In this document: positions 18,414 through 27,588 of the stretch, in pieces
How positions within the stretch are numbered: the first letter of the stretch is position 1
How the letters are laid out: each line of letters begins with the position of its first letter
Assembly: GCF_033097505.1 (NCBI RefSeq)
Contig: NZ_AP028654.1
Location: 1,198,001 to 1,262,000 of the forward strand
Direction of reading: 5' to 3'
Origin: Helicovermis profundi
GTDB taxonomy: Bacteria; Bacillota; Clostridia; Peptostreptococcales; Acidaminobacteraceae
Length of the DNA stretch: 64,000 bases
Translations under genes and position numbers: made by a program
The notes under the pieces: generated by a model
Told to the model about the DNA's origin: nothing
The model's input: only the letters and a program-made list of their open reading frames with translations
Database searches by the model: none

Positions 18414-20621
18414 ATGAATAAAGAATTAAAAAAACTACCAGACGAAATAATATTCTCTTTAGATATTGGGACTAGGAATGTAGTTGGAACATTGGCTAAA
18501 AAAATCGACGATAAGTATATTGTTATAGATTTTGAAGAGCTTGAACACCCTGATAGAGCAATGTTTGATGGACAAATCCATGATATTGATAAAGTCGCAA
18601 ATGTAGTTGAGAAAGTAAAAATTGCTTTAGAAACAAGAAATTCATATAAATTAAAGAAGGTTGCAATTGCAGCAGCTGGTAGAGCACTAAAAACTGCAAG
18701 AGTAAAGACCCTTAGACAAATTGATTATACAAAAATAATAGAAAAAGATCTAATTGATAATATAGAAATGGAAGCAATTCAAAAAGCACAAAGTGAAGTT
18801 GTAAATAGAGAAAATGCTAATTCGACAAAGTATTACTGTGTTGGCTACTCAGTTACAAGATACTATTTAGATGGTTCTATGATTATTAATCCTAAAGATC
18901 ATAAAGGAAGAGAATTAGAAGTTGACTTAATAGCAACTTTTTTACCACATATGGTTGTAGATAGCCTTTATACGGTTGTTGATAAAAATGATTTAGAAGT
19001 TGTTAATTTAACTCTAGAGCCTATTGCTGCAATTAATGTTGCAATTCCAGAAAATATTAGATTGTTAAATTTAGCATTAGTTGATGTTGGAGCTGGAACA
19101 TCAGATATAGCGATTACAAAAGACGGGACTATTTCGTCGTATGGTATGGTATCTATGGCTGGTGACTTACTTACTGAGGCAATTGCTAAAGAGTATTTGC
19201 TTGATTTTAATACTGCAGAAGAAGTAAAAAGAAAACTTTCAATAAATGAAAAAATTACATTCGCTAATATAGTGGGCATGGATTACACTATAATTTCAAG
19301 TGAGATAACAGAAAAAATAATGCCAGTAATTGATAATATAACTGAGAATATTTCTAATCAGATTAAAGAATTTAATGGAAAAGCGCCCAGTGCTGTTTTT
19401 TGTATTGGTGGTGGTTGTCAGGTTCCTCAGTTTACTGAAAAATTATCTGAAAAACTAGGAATTCCAAAGGAGAGAACAGTAATTAAAAGCACTGAAATGA
19501 TAAAAGAACTTGAATTTAAGGAAAAAAGTTTTTCTGGTCCAGAATATATAACTCCTATAGGAATTGGCTACACGGCATTTAAAGAAATTGAAAGCAATTT
19601 TCTTCAAGTAAAGGTAAATGATAAGCCTATTAGATTATTTAATTCTAGGAAGCTTAATGTTTCAGATGCTTTAATATTAATTGGATTTAATCCAAGAGAC
19701 TTAATTGCAAAACGCGGAGAGTCTTATACAGTAATTGTTAATGGTAAAGAGAAAATAATAATTGGAGAATATGGTGAACCTGCAAATATATATGTGAATG
19801 GTGCTATTTCAAGCCTAGATACAAAACTTAAAAATAAGGATTCAATTTTTGTAGAAAATGCTGCTAATGGGGATCGAAGATACATGAAACTTTCAGAGTA
19901 TTTTGTTCAAAAAAATATTTTTATTAGAGGGAAAAAAATTAATTTGATAAATAATGTTAAATTAAATGATGAGAAAGTTGAATTATCTTCTATTGTAAAA
20001 GAAAATGATGTGGTTAAGTATTCTTTAATAAAAACTGTAGGTGATTTAGCAGAGTATCTAGATCTTAATACAAATTTTTTTGATATGTACGTTAATGGTA
20101 AGAAAGCTAGCATAGATATTTTATTAAAAGATAGTGATGAAGTTGATTATAAGACTGCGAATATTGAAGAAGTCTTAGAAGAAAAGAATACTAATATTAT
20201 AAGTGATTTTAGTAAAGAAGAAAATTTTATTGATATGGCAAATACGGATGATGTTGAATATTCTGAAATAGCACAAAATAGTAAGATTGATATAGACGAG
20301 TATATTAAGAATGTTTTTGATGAGCCAAAAATAAATTCAAATAGCGATATTGAGCTTTCAAAGCAAATTGACAGCGTTCTTCAAGATACTCTTGCAAATA
20401 ATATAAATAATACAAAATATAGCTATTGGTTTATGGTTAATGGCGAAAAAGTTGAAGTTAATAATGTAAAAAGAAAATTAGTTTTTGTAGATATTTTTGA
20501 ACATTACAAATTTGATACATCGAAACCTAAAGGAATGATTGTATTAAAATTAAATGGGAAAAGGGCAAGTTATACGGATGTTCTTAAGTCAGGTGACGTA
20601 ATTGAACTAGGATGGAGATAA
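18414..20621 (+). CDS. Long FtsA-like actin-family ATPase with C-terminal repeat modules
   Basis: The first 390 residues are an FtsA-type actin-fold ATPase. Phosphate 1 is SLDIGTRNVVGT (about 15-26), an FtsA-like 1C/SHS2 region spans about 85-185 (NPKDHKGRELEVDLIATFLP), phosphate 2 is LVDVGAGTSDIAI (about 222), and the adenosine motif is CIGGGCQVP (about 329). Ordinary FtsA is about 410 residues. Here about 330 more follow, in which short beta-grasp-like units of the form VNG..(15-20 residues)..L..DG/SDE recur (near 400, 450, 555 and 670-735). I do not see the C-terminal amphipathic membrane helix of true FtsA. It is related to cell-division ATPases found in clostridia, but its role is unproven. 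Its stop overlaps the cobU start (TAATG). Confidence 0.8.
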   Translation: MNKELKKLPDEIIFSLDIGTRNVVGTLAKKIDDKYIVIDFEELEHPDRAMFDGQIHDIDKVANVVEKVKIALETRNSYKLKKVAIAAAGRALKTARVKTLRQIDYTKIIEKDLIDNIEMEAIQKAQSEVVNRENANSTKYYCVGYSVTRYYLDGSMIINPKDHKGRELEVDLIATFLPHMVVDSLYTVVDKNDLEVVNLTLEPIAAINVAIPENIRLLNLALVDVGAGTSDIAITKDGTISSYGMVSMAGDLLTEAIAKEYLLDFNTAEEVKRKLSINEKITFANIVGMDYTIISSEITEKIMPVIDNITENISNQIKEFNGKAPSAVFCIGGGCQVPQFTEKLSEKLGIPKERTVIKSTEMIKELEFKEKSFSGPEYITPIGIGYTAFKEIESNFLQVKVNDKPIRLFNSRKLNVSDALILIGFNPRDLIAKRGESYTVIVNGKEKIIIGEYGEPANIYVNGAISSLDTKLKNKDSIFVENAANGDRRYMKLSEYFVQKNIFIRGKKINLINNVKLNDEKVELSSIVKENDVVKYSLIKTVGDLAEYLDLNTNFFDMYVNGKKASIDILLKDSDEVDYKTANIEEVLEEKNTNIISDFSKEENFIDMANTDDVEYSEIAQNSKIDIDEYIKNVFDEPKINSNSDIELSKQIDSVLQDTLANNINNTKYSYWFMVNGEKVEVNNVKRKLVFVDIFEHYKFDTSKPKGMIVLKLNGKRASYTDVLKSGDVIELGWR

Positions 20622-21184
20622 TGGATAATAGATTGATATTGGTTACAGGTGGAGCGAGAAGTGGAAAGAGCACATTTGCAGAAAAATTAGTAAATGTGAG
20701 TAATAATAAAGTTGCTTATATAGCTACAGCAATTGCATTTGATGAAGGTATGAAAGATAGAATAAAGAAACATAAAGAAAGTAGACCTAAACATTGGAAT
20801 ACTTATGAATTATATAAGGATATTTATAAAGAAATAAAAAATATTACAAAAGATTGTGATACAATTCTTCTGGATTGTATTACAATTTTAGTCACAAATT
20901 TAATGTTTGATTTTGATCAAGTTGATTACGAAAAATGTAGTAGAAATATTATTGATGAAATTGAAAAATACATTAAAGATCAGGTTGTAAAATTAATTAA
21001 TGAAATACGTAAAACTAATGTAAAAGCAGTATTTGTAACTAATGAACTTGGAATGGGAATTGTTCCTGAAAATAGACTATCTAGAATATATAGGGATATT
21101 GCGGGTAGAATTAATCAGGTAATTGCACAAAATGCAGATGATGTATATTTGTTAGTTTCGGGAGTTGAAATAAAAATAAAGTAG
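20621..21184 (+). CDS. cobU: Adenosylcobinamide kinase/guanylyltransferase
   Basis: This cytosolic enzyme of the nucleotide-loop assembly of cobalamin phosphorylates adenosylcobinamide and transfers GMP to it. It has 187 aa. The P-loop is GGARSGKS at the N-terminus, the guanylylated histidine lies near HKESRPKHW, and TNELGMGIVPEN is the conserved C-terminal segment. The ATG at 20621 overlaps the stop of the FtsA-like gene by one base and is placed after GGATGGAGATA; an in-frame ATG at 20612 lies inside that ribosome binding site. It is translationally coupled to its unrelated upstream neighbour. Confidence 0.93.
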   Translation: MDNRLILVTGGARSGKSTFAEKLVNVSNNKVAYIATAIAFDEGMKDRIKKHKESRPKHWNTYELYKDIYKEIKNITKDCDTILLDCITILVTNLMFDFDQVDYEKCSRNIIDEIEKYIKDQVVKLINEIRKTNVKAVFVTNELGMGIVPENRLSRIYRDIAGRINQVIAQNADDVYLLVSGVEIKIK

Positions 21185-21192
21185 GTGAAGTG

Positions 21193-21933
21193 TTGAAAAG
21201 GTTTTTACTTATGGTACAGTTTTTAACAAGGATTCCTTTAAATTTTGATTTAGAAATTACTGATAAAGATTTTAGTGAAGGAATTATATATTTTCCAATA
21301 ATAGGTGCTATTATTGGTATCTTAACGACAAGTGTTTTTATGGCATTTAATAGCTATATTTCCTATAATGTTGCAGTAGTTAGTGCTGTTATTTTTGAAG
21401 TGCTTATTACAGGTGCTCTTCATCTAGATGGGCTTGCAGATACTTTTGATGGATTATATTCTAATAGAAATAGGGATCGAATTCTTGAAATAATGAAGGA
21501 TTCTAGAGTAGGTTCAAATGGTGTTCTTTCGTTAATTGGGCTTTTTGCATTAAAAATAACTTTAATACTATCAGTTGGAGTGGATTATATTTATCCAATT
21601 CTTTTTTTTATGCCTATAGTTTCTAGAATGGCTGTGCCATTTTTTTGTTATAAAGCTAAATATGCTAGAGAAAAAGGAATGGGCAATTTTTTTATTGGAA
21701 AAGTAAAAAAAGTTCATTTAGTAATTGTTATAGCTATGTATATATTACTTAGCTTATTTAACATTAATGTATCAATTATGGTAATTCCTGTTATTTTATT
21801 TTCGTATTTATATAGAAGACATATTGAAAAAATTATTGGTGGTTTAACAGGTGATAATATTGGAGCACTTATTGAACTTTCAGAAATAGTTTTTTTATTT
21901 TCTTCTTTTGTGGTTATTAATTATTCTTTGTAG
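21193..21933 (+). CDS. cobS: Cobalamin synthase (adenosylcobinamide-GDP ribazoletransferase)
   Basis: This integral membrane enzyme joins alpha-ribazole (phosphate) to adenosylcobinamide-GDP, the final assembly step of cobalamin. It has 246 aa. The family motifs are ALHLDGLADTFDGL (Mg-binding aspartates, about residues 76-89) and GGLTGDNIGA near the C-terminus, with about six hydrophobic segments. The TTG at 21193 is favoured because TAGGTGA is properly spaced from it; a GTG one codon upstream would sit almost on the ribosome binding site. It lies 8 bp after cobU. Confidence 0.93.
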   Translation: MKRFLLMVQFLTRIPLNFDLEITDKDFSEGIIYFPIIGAIIGILTTSVFMAFNSYISYNVAVVSAVIFEVLITGALHLDGLADTFDGLYSNRNRDRILEIMKDSRVGSNGVLSLIGLFALKITLILSVGVDYIYPILFFMPIVSRMAVPFFCYKAKYAREKGMGNFFIGKVKKVHLVIVIAMYILLSLFNINVSIMVIPVILFSYLYRRHIEKIIGGLTGDNIGALIELSEIVFLFSSFVVINYSL

Positions 21934-21992
21934 ATTGATAAGTTGTTTTAAAACTAAATAAACTAATATGTTTAATATATATGGAGGTTTTT

Positions 21993-22613
21993 TTGAAAGT
22001 AATATTAATAAGACATGGAGAGACGACAGCTAATAGAAAAGGAATTTTTTCTGGACATTTAGATGCAAAATTAACTGAAAAAGGAAAAGAACAAGCAATA
22101 AATTGTAGAAATAGAATAGTTAATTTAAAAATTGATTATGTATTTTCTTCTGATTTATCTCGGGCAGTAGATACAGCAAAAATAGTTATAGAATCTAGAA
22201 ATCTTGATATAGAAGAAAAATCAGGCTTAAGAGAAATGAATTTTGGTGAATGGGAAGGATGTAAATATGATGAGATTGGAGAAAAATATCCTGATGAATT
22301 TAATGTTTGGTCAAAAGATACTCTAAATATTCCTTGTTTAAATGGCGAAAGTAGACGGACTTTTTATTTTCGTGTAATTAAAGAATATAAAGAATTAATA
22401 AATAGATTCGACTATACAAATAAAGATAAAAATAAAACAATTGCTATATTTGCGCATTCTGGAGTAGTCAGAAGTATACTTTCAAGTGAAATCATAGGTG
22501 ATATTGATGGATACTGGAAATTTGAAATAGATAATTGCAGTGTTAATATACTTGAATATGATGAGAAGGGTTTTTGTTATGCAAAAAAAATTAATAGCTT
22601 AGAAAAAATTTAG
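21993..22613 (+). CDS. cobC: Alpha-ribazole phosphatase (histidine phosphatase family)
   Basis: This phosphoglycerate-mutase-like phosphatase, 206 aa, removes the phosphate from alpha-ribazole-5'-P or cobalamin-5'-P. The catalytic histidine is in LIRHGETTANRKG at the N-terminus; FSSDLSRAVDTA, the acid EMNFGEWEG and the second histidine FAHSGVVRS are all in place. The TTG at 21993 is chosen because GGAGG lies 8 nt upstream, while the ATG at 21981 is itself part of that ribosome binding site. The general fold is shared by many phosphatases; the cobalamin role rests on its place between cobS and cbiA. Confidence 0.85.
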   Translation: MKVILIRHGETTANRKGIFSGHLDAKLTEKGKEQAINCRNRIVNLKIDYVFSSDLSRAVDTAKIVIESRNLDIEEKSGLREMNFGEWEGCKYDEIGEKYPDEFNVWSKDTLNIPCLNGESRRTFYFRVIKEYKELINRFDYTNKDKNKTIAIFAHSGVVRSILSSEIIGDIDGYWKFEIDNCSVNILEYDEKGFCYAKKINSLEKI

Positions 22614-22623
22614 AGGTGATTAC

Positions 22624-24027
22624 ATGGGAGGCATAGTAATAGCTGGAGTTAATAGTAATGTTGGAAAAACTACAATTACTCTAGGTATAATGAAGGCACT
22701 TGTTAAAAGAAAATTAAAAGTTCAAGCTTATAAGGTTGGACCTGATTATATTGATCCAGCTTTTCATACGCATGTTACAAATACATATTCAAGAAATTTA
22801 GATTCTTGGATGTTAAATGAAGAAACAATTAAATATTTATACCATAAAAATTTAGCCGATTCTGATATTGCAATTGTTGAAGGTGTGATGGGAATGTATG
22901 ATGGATTCTCAGGAGACTCTGAAATTGGAAGTACGGCACATGTTTCTAAAATATTAAATTTACCTGTAGTGCTTGTTATTGATGGAAGTGGTATTGCAGC
23001 GTCTGCAGCAGCTATCGTTAAAGGCTTTGCTACATTTGATAAAAAAGTAAATATAGCTGGTGTTATTATAAATAAAGTTCATGGGGAAAAACACTATGAT
23101 ATTTTAAGAAAAGCTATTGAGAAATATACTGATGTACTTTGTTTAGGTTATGTTAATAAAGATACTTCGATTTCACTTGAGAGTAGACATTTAGGATTAG
23201 TTCCAAGTGATGAAGTTGATCAATTAGATGAAAAAATAAATATAATTTCTCAGATGATAGAAGAAACATTGGATATTGGCAAATTAATTGACTTATCGGT
23301 TCAAAATAATAGTAATTATAATTTGAAGGATAATAAAATAATAGATTTGCTAATTTCAAATAAAAATAAGTATAAAGATGTTAAAATTGGAGTTGCTTTA
23401 GATAAAGCCTTTAATTTTTATTATAAAGACAATTTAGATCTTTTAGAGTATTTTGGCGCAAAAATTAAATATTTTTCTCCAATGAGTGATGATGAACTTC
23501 CAAAAGATGTTTCATTAATTTACTTTGGAGGAGGTTTTCCTGAAGTATTTGCAAAGAAATTAACAAACAATACTTTGATGATTAATAGTATTAAGGATGC
23601 TTTTAATAAAAAAATGCCAATTTACGCAGAGTGTGGTGGATTAATGTATTTAACAGGTTCAATAAAAACATTAAATGGTGATATTTTTCAGATGTGTTCA
23701 ATAATAAATGGAAAAAGTCAAATGACAAAGAGGCTTCAAAGATTTGGTTATATTGAAGTGAATACTACTAAGGATTCAATTGTAGGTAAAAAAAATACAA
23801 ACTTTAAGGCACATGAATTTCACAGATCAATTGTAATCTCAGATGATGAAAAAATATTTGATGTAAGTAAAAAAAGAGAATTTGGAAATAGAAATTGGTT
23901 GTGTGGATATAAGAAAAAAAATTTACTAGCAAGCTATTCGCATATACATTTTTTTAATAATGTAAATATTGCATTGAATTTACTTGAAAATGCAGAAAAA
24001 TTTAGGAAAGAATCTTTGGAGGATTAG
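22624..24027 (+). CDS. cbiA: Cobyrinate a,c-diamide synthase
   Basis: This ATP- and glutamine-dependent amidotransferase adds the a and c amides to cobyrinic acid in the anaerobic pathway. It has 467 aa. The N-terminal P-loop is NSNVGKTT, followed by KVGPDYIDPAFH and EGVMGMYDG. The C-terminal class I glutaminase-like domain shows YFGGGFPEVFA, the nucleophile cysteine in AECGGLMYL, and the late histidine in ASYSHIHF. GAGGTGATTAC precedes the ATG. The next gene starts 2 bp after the stop. Confidence 0.95.
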   Translation: MGGIVIAGVNSNVGKTTITLGIMKALVKRKLKVQAYKVGPDYIDPAFHTHVTNTYSRNLDSWMLNEETIKYLYHKNLADSDIAIVEGVMGMYDGFSGDSEIGSTAHVSKILNLPVVLVIDGSGIAASAAAIVKGFATFDKKVNIAGVIINKVHGEKHYDILRKAIEKYTDVLCLGYVNKDTSISLESRHLGLVPSDEVDQLDEKINIISQMIEETLDIGKLIDLSVQNNSNYNLKDNKIIDLLISNKNKYKDVKIGVALDKAFNFYYKDNLDLLEYFGAKIKYFSPMSDDELPKDVSLIYFGGGFPEVFAKKLTNNTLMINSIKDAFNKKMPIYAECGGLMYLTGSIKTLNGDIFQMCSIINGKSQMTKRLQRFGYIEVNTTKDSIVGKKNTNFKAHEFHRSIVISDDEKIFDVSKKREFGNRNWLCGYKKKNLLASYSHIHFFNNVNIALNLLENAEKFRKESLED

Positions 24028-24028
24028 A

Positions 24029-25549
24029 ATGAAAAAAAATTCTATTATGATACAAGGAACAGGGTCATCTGTTGGAAAAAGTATTATGGTTGCAGGACTA
24101 TGTAGAGTAATGATGCAAGATGGTTATAATGTTTCCCCATTTAAATCACAAAATATGGCACTGAATTCTTATATAACAGAAAATGGACTTGAAATGGGTA
24201 GAGCTCAAGTAGTTCAAGCAGAAGCGTGTGGAAAGAAACCTTCTGTAAAGATGAATCCAATACTACTTAAGCCATCTGCAGAAAAAAAAGCTCAAGTTAT
24301 TGTTAATGGAAAAGTATATTCAAATATGTCAGCTAAAGAGTATCACGAATATAAGCTTGAACTTAAAGATGTTGTTAAAAAGGCATACGTTTCTTTGTCA
24401 AATGAATCTGATTTTGTAGTAATTGAAGGAGCAGGCAGTCCAGCTGAAATTAATTTAAGAGAAAAAGATATTGTGAATATGGGTATGGCAGAAATATCTG
24501 ATTCTCCAGTAATTATAGTTGGCGATATTGATAAAGGTGGTGTATTTGCTTCACTTTATGGGACTATTATGCTTTTAACGGAGAAAGAAAGACAAAGAGT
24601 TAAAGGAGTAATAATTAATAAGTTTAGAGGAGATATAGAAATACTTAAACCAGGACTTAAAATGCTTGAAAATTTAATTAAACTTCCAGTTTTAGGAGTA
24701 ATGCCATTAATTGATGTTCAAATTGAAGATGAAGATAGTTTGTCTGATAGAGTGAAAAAATCTTATAGCAAAAAAGCTCAAATTAATGTTGAAGTTCTAT
24801 ACTTACCTCATGTATCAAATTTTACTGATTTTGATGTGTTTGAAACCCAAAATGATGTTAATCTTCGCTATGTAATGAGAGGAGAAAGTATAAATAATCC
24901 GGATATTTTAATTATTCCCGGATCAAAAAATACTATTGAAGATCTTGTGTATTTAAAGAACACAGGTTTAGATGAACAAATAATTAGACTTTCTAAGAGA
25001 GGAAAATATGTTGTAGGAATTTGTGGCGGATACCAAATTCTTGGAAGAAAAATAAGGGATCCTCATTTCACAGAAAGTGCAATAAACGAGATTAATGGAA
25101 TTGGACTTCTTAGTGTAGAGACTGTGTTCGATATTGAAAAAGTAACTACTCAGGCTATAGGCACAATTGATGGAGCTTTTGGAGAAGACTTTAAAAATAA
25201 AGAGTTTGAGGTTAAAGGCTATGAAATTCATATGGGTGAAAGCAAATTAATTGATGGTGCTAAGCATTTTATAAATCTTAATATGAGGCTTGATAAAGAA
25301 GTTAATATAAAAGATGGTTCAATTAATGAACAAGGAAATGTTTTTGGAACTTATATGCATGGTATATTTGATAATTTGGAATTTACAAGATTTTTACTAA
25401 ATAATATTAGAAAAGAAAAAGGTTTAGATGAAATTGAAAATGCAGGAATGAAATATAGTGATTTTAAAGAAATACAATACAATAAACTAGCCGATTCAGT
25501 TAGAAAAAATATAGATATGGAAAAAATATATGATATTCTTAAATGTTAG
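24029..25549 (+). CDS. cbiP: Cobyric acid synthase
   Basis: This enzyme amidates positions b, d, e and g of adenosylcobyrinic a,c-diamide. It has 506 aa. Motifs: P-loop GTGSSVGKS, SPFKSQNMALNSYITENG, VVIEGAGSPAEINL, and the glutaminase domain with GICGGYQILG (nucleophile Cys) and GTYMHGIFDN (His). The ATG at 24029 lies just after TTGGAGGATTAG, which also contains the cbiA stop. The open frame reaches back to 23984 but that upstream ATG has no ribosome binding site. The 3' end overlaps cbiB by 20 bp. Confidence 0.95.
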   Translation: MKKNSIMIQGTGSSVGKSIMVAGLCRVMMQDGYNVSPFKSQNMALNSYITENGLEMGRAQVVQAEACGKKPSVKMNPILLKPSAEKKAQVIVNGKVYSNMSAKEYHEYKLELKDVVKKAYVSLSNESDFVVIEGAGSPAEINLREKDIVNMGMAEISDSPVIIVGDIDKGGVFASLYGTIMLLTEKERQRVKGVIINKFRGDIEILKPGLKMLENLIKLPVLGVMPLIDVQIEDEDSLSDRVKKSYSKKAQINVEVLYLPHVSNFTDFDVFETQNDVNLRYVMRGESINNPDILIIPGSKNTIEDLVYLKNTGLDEQIIRLSKRGKYVVGICGGYQILGRKIRDPHFTESAINEINGIGLLSVETVFDIEKVTTQAIGTIDGAFGEDFKNKEFEVKGYEIHMGESKLIDGAKHFINLNMRLDKEVNIKDGSINEQGNVFGTYMHGIFDNLEFTRFLLNNIRKEKGLDEIENAGMKYSDFKEIQYNKLADSVRKNIDMEKIYDILKC

Positions 25550-26483
25550 CATTGTGGCAGTCGCAATTGCTTATAATTTAGATCAATTATTTGGCGATCC
25601 ATATTGGTTTCCTCATCCTGTAAGATTTATCGGAAAGTATATAAATTTTTTAGAAAAAAAACTTAACTTAGACAAATATAACAAAAAATTTACTGGACTT
25701 GTTTTATTATTAATTGTAATGACTACCGTTTATATTTTAATATTTTGGATATTAAAAATTAGTTCTTTTAATAGTATTTTTAAACTTATCATTGAATCTT
25801 TTATTATTTATACAATCTTTGCAACTAAGTGCTTATCGCTTGAGGGCAAAAAAATCGCTATAGCACTTAAAGAAAATAATACTGAAAAAGCAAGGCAGCT
25901 TATTTCTTATTTAGTATCTAGAGATACAGAAAATATGAATGAAAAAGATATTGTTAAAGCAACTGTTGAAACATTAACCGAAAATATTGTAGATGGCATA
26001 GTTTCACCAATATTTTTCCTAGCAATTGGAGGAGCACCACTCGCTTATTTGTATAAATCTGTAAATACGCTTGATAGTATGGTGGGATATAAAAACAAAA
26101 AATATATTGATTTTGGGTGGGCATCTGCAAGATTTGATGATTTATTAAACTATATACCTGCAAGACTAGGAGCTCTATTAGTTGTTTTGAGTGCTTTTAT
26201 TTTACGATTAAATTATAAGAATTCTTTTAAAATTATGCTTAGAGATAGATTTAATCACTCAAGTCCTAATAGCGCTTATCCTGAATCTGCAGCAGCAGGA
26301 GCGTTAGACATTGAACTTGGCGGAAAAGCAAGTTATTTTGGGAAAGTTGAAAACAAGCCTACAATGGGTGATGATAATAAAACTCCAAATTACAGAGATA
26401 TTGAAAATAGCGTTTACTTAGTGAATCTAGTTTCAATAATTTCTATAGTACTACTTATTATATTTAGAGTTGTATTTTTCTAA
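25530..26483 (+). CDS. cbiB: Adenosylcobinamide-phosphate synthase
   Basis: This membrane enzyme couples aminopropanol phosphate (made from threonine phosphate by CobD) to adenosylcobyric acid. It has 317 aa. Recognised by DQLFGDPYWFPHPVRFIG at the N-terminus, ENIVDGIVSPIFFLAIGG, and KSVNTLDSMVGYKN in the middle, with four or five hydrophobic segments. The ATG at 25530 overlaps the end of cbiP and has only a weak ribosome binding site, which suggests translational coupling. The cobD-pduX pair supplying its substrate follows directly. Confidence 0.93.
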   Translation: MIFLNVSIVAVAIAYNLDQLFGDPYWFPHPVRFIGKYINFLEKKLNLDKYNKKFTGLVLLLIVMTTVYILIFWILKISSFNSIFKLIIESFIIYTIFATKCLSLEGKKIAIALKENNTEKARQLISYLVSRDTENMNEKDIVKATVETLTENIVDGIVSPIFFLAIGGAPLAYLYKSVNTLDSMVGYKNKKYIDFGWASARFDDLLNYIPARLGALLVVLSAFILRLNYKNSFKIMLRDRFNHSSPNSAYPESAAAGALDIELGGKASYFGKVENKPTMGDDNKTPNYRDIENSVYLVNLVSIISIVLLIIFRVVFF

Positions 26484-26520
26484 AAAAACTTAAAATATTG
26501 TTTTAGAATGGATGTGTTGA

Positions 26521-27588
26521 ATGAAGAAGTATGAACATGGAGGAAATATATACGATTTTGCTAAAACCAACAATATTGATAAAGAAAAAATTATTGATTT
26601 TAGTGCAAATATAAATCCGCTTGGCATAAGTGAAAAAGCAAAGAGGGCATTTTATAAATCAATTGATATGGTTTTAAATTATCCTGATCCAAACTATAAA
26701 AAACTTAAAGAAGCAATATCTTTGTTTCATAATGTAGATATAAAGTATATTAACCTTGGAAATGGAGCAATTGAACTTATTTATAAAACTTTTAGGATTA
26801 TTAAAGCAAAGAAAGCATTAATAGTATCACCTACCTTTGTTGAGTATGAAAAGGCACTACTTTCAGTAGGGGCTAAGGTAGACTATTTTGTACTAAAAGA
26901 AGATAATGATTTTGAAATTGATATTGATAAATTAATTCTTCTAGCAAAAAACTATGAATTAGTTGTTATTTGTTCTCCTAATAATCCAACTGGAAAAGTT
27001 ATTAAGAAAGAGAACATAGAAGAACTTATGAAAAATGCTACGCTAAATGATTATAAACTATTTTTAGATGAAGCATTTATTGATTTTTATGATGAAAAAA
27101 ATTCTATGATAAATCGCTTAGAAAATTTTGATAATTTATTTATACTTAGGTCACTAACGAAATTTTTCGCTATTCCAGGTTTAAGAATTGGATATATGCT
27201 TACTGCGAATGATGAATTTACTAGTAAGTCAAAAAGAGTTAATATTCCTTGGTCAATAAATATACCTGCAGAGCAGGTGGCTATAAAATCTTTAGAAGAT
27301 CTGGATTATATAAAAGAAAGTAAAGATTATATTAGCAAAGAAAGAGATAGAGTGTATGAAAAACTAAGATCTTTTAATTATCTAACGCCCTATAGATCAT
27401 ATGGAAATTATATTATGTTTAAATCATTAAAAAATATAGATCTTAAAAAAAGACTTATTAAAAATAATATCATGATTAGAGAATGTTCAAATTACGTTGG
27501 TTTAAATAAGAACTTTTATAGAATTGCTATAAAAAAAATAAATGAAAACAATAAATTGTTAAAATTATTAGAGGAAATTTATGAGTAA
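26521..27588 (+). CDS. cobD: L-threonine-O-3-phosphate decarboxylase
   Basis: This PLP enzyme makes (R)-1-aminopropan-2-ol phosphate for the cobalamin side chain. It has 355 aa and is a fold type I aminotransferase relative. It has HGGNIYDFA and FSANINPLG at the N-terminus, SPNNPTGKV in the cofactor site, and the PLP lysine (about 214) in RSLTKFFAIPGLRIGY. It is close in sequence to histidinol-phosphate aminotransferase (hisC). The decarboxylase call rests on the HGG start, the neighbouring cbiB and the following threonine kinase. It overlaps pduX by 8 bp. Confidence 0.9.
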   Translation: MKKYEHGGNIYDFAKTNNIDKEKIIDFSANINPLGISEKAKRAFYKSIDMVLNYPDPNYKKLKEAISLFHNVDIKYINLGNGAIELIYKTFRIIKAKKALIVSPTFVEYEKALLSVGAKVDYFVLKEDNDFEIDIDKLILLAKNYELVVICSPNNPTGKVIKKENIEELMKNATLNDYKLFLDEAFIDFYDEKNSMINRLENFDNLFILRSLTKFFAIPGLRIGYMLTANDEFTSKSKRVNIPWSINIPAEQVAIKSLEDLDYIKESKDYISKERDRVYEKLRSFNYLTPYRSYGNYIMFKSLKNIDLKKRLIKNNIMIRECSNYVGLNKNFYRIAIKKINENNKLLKLLEEIYE

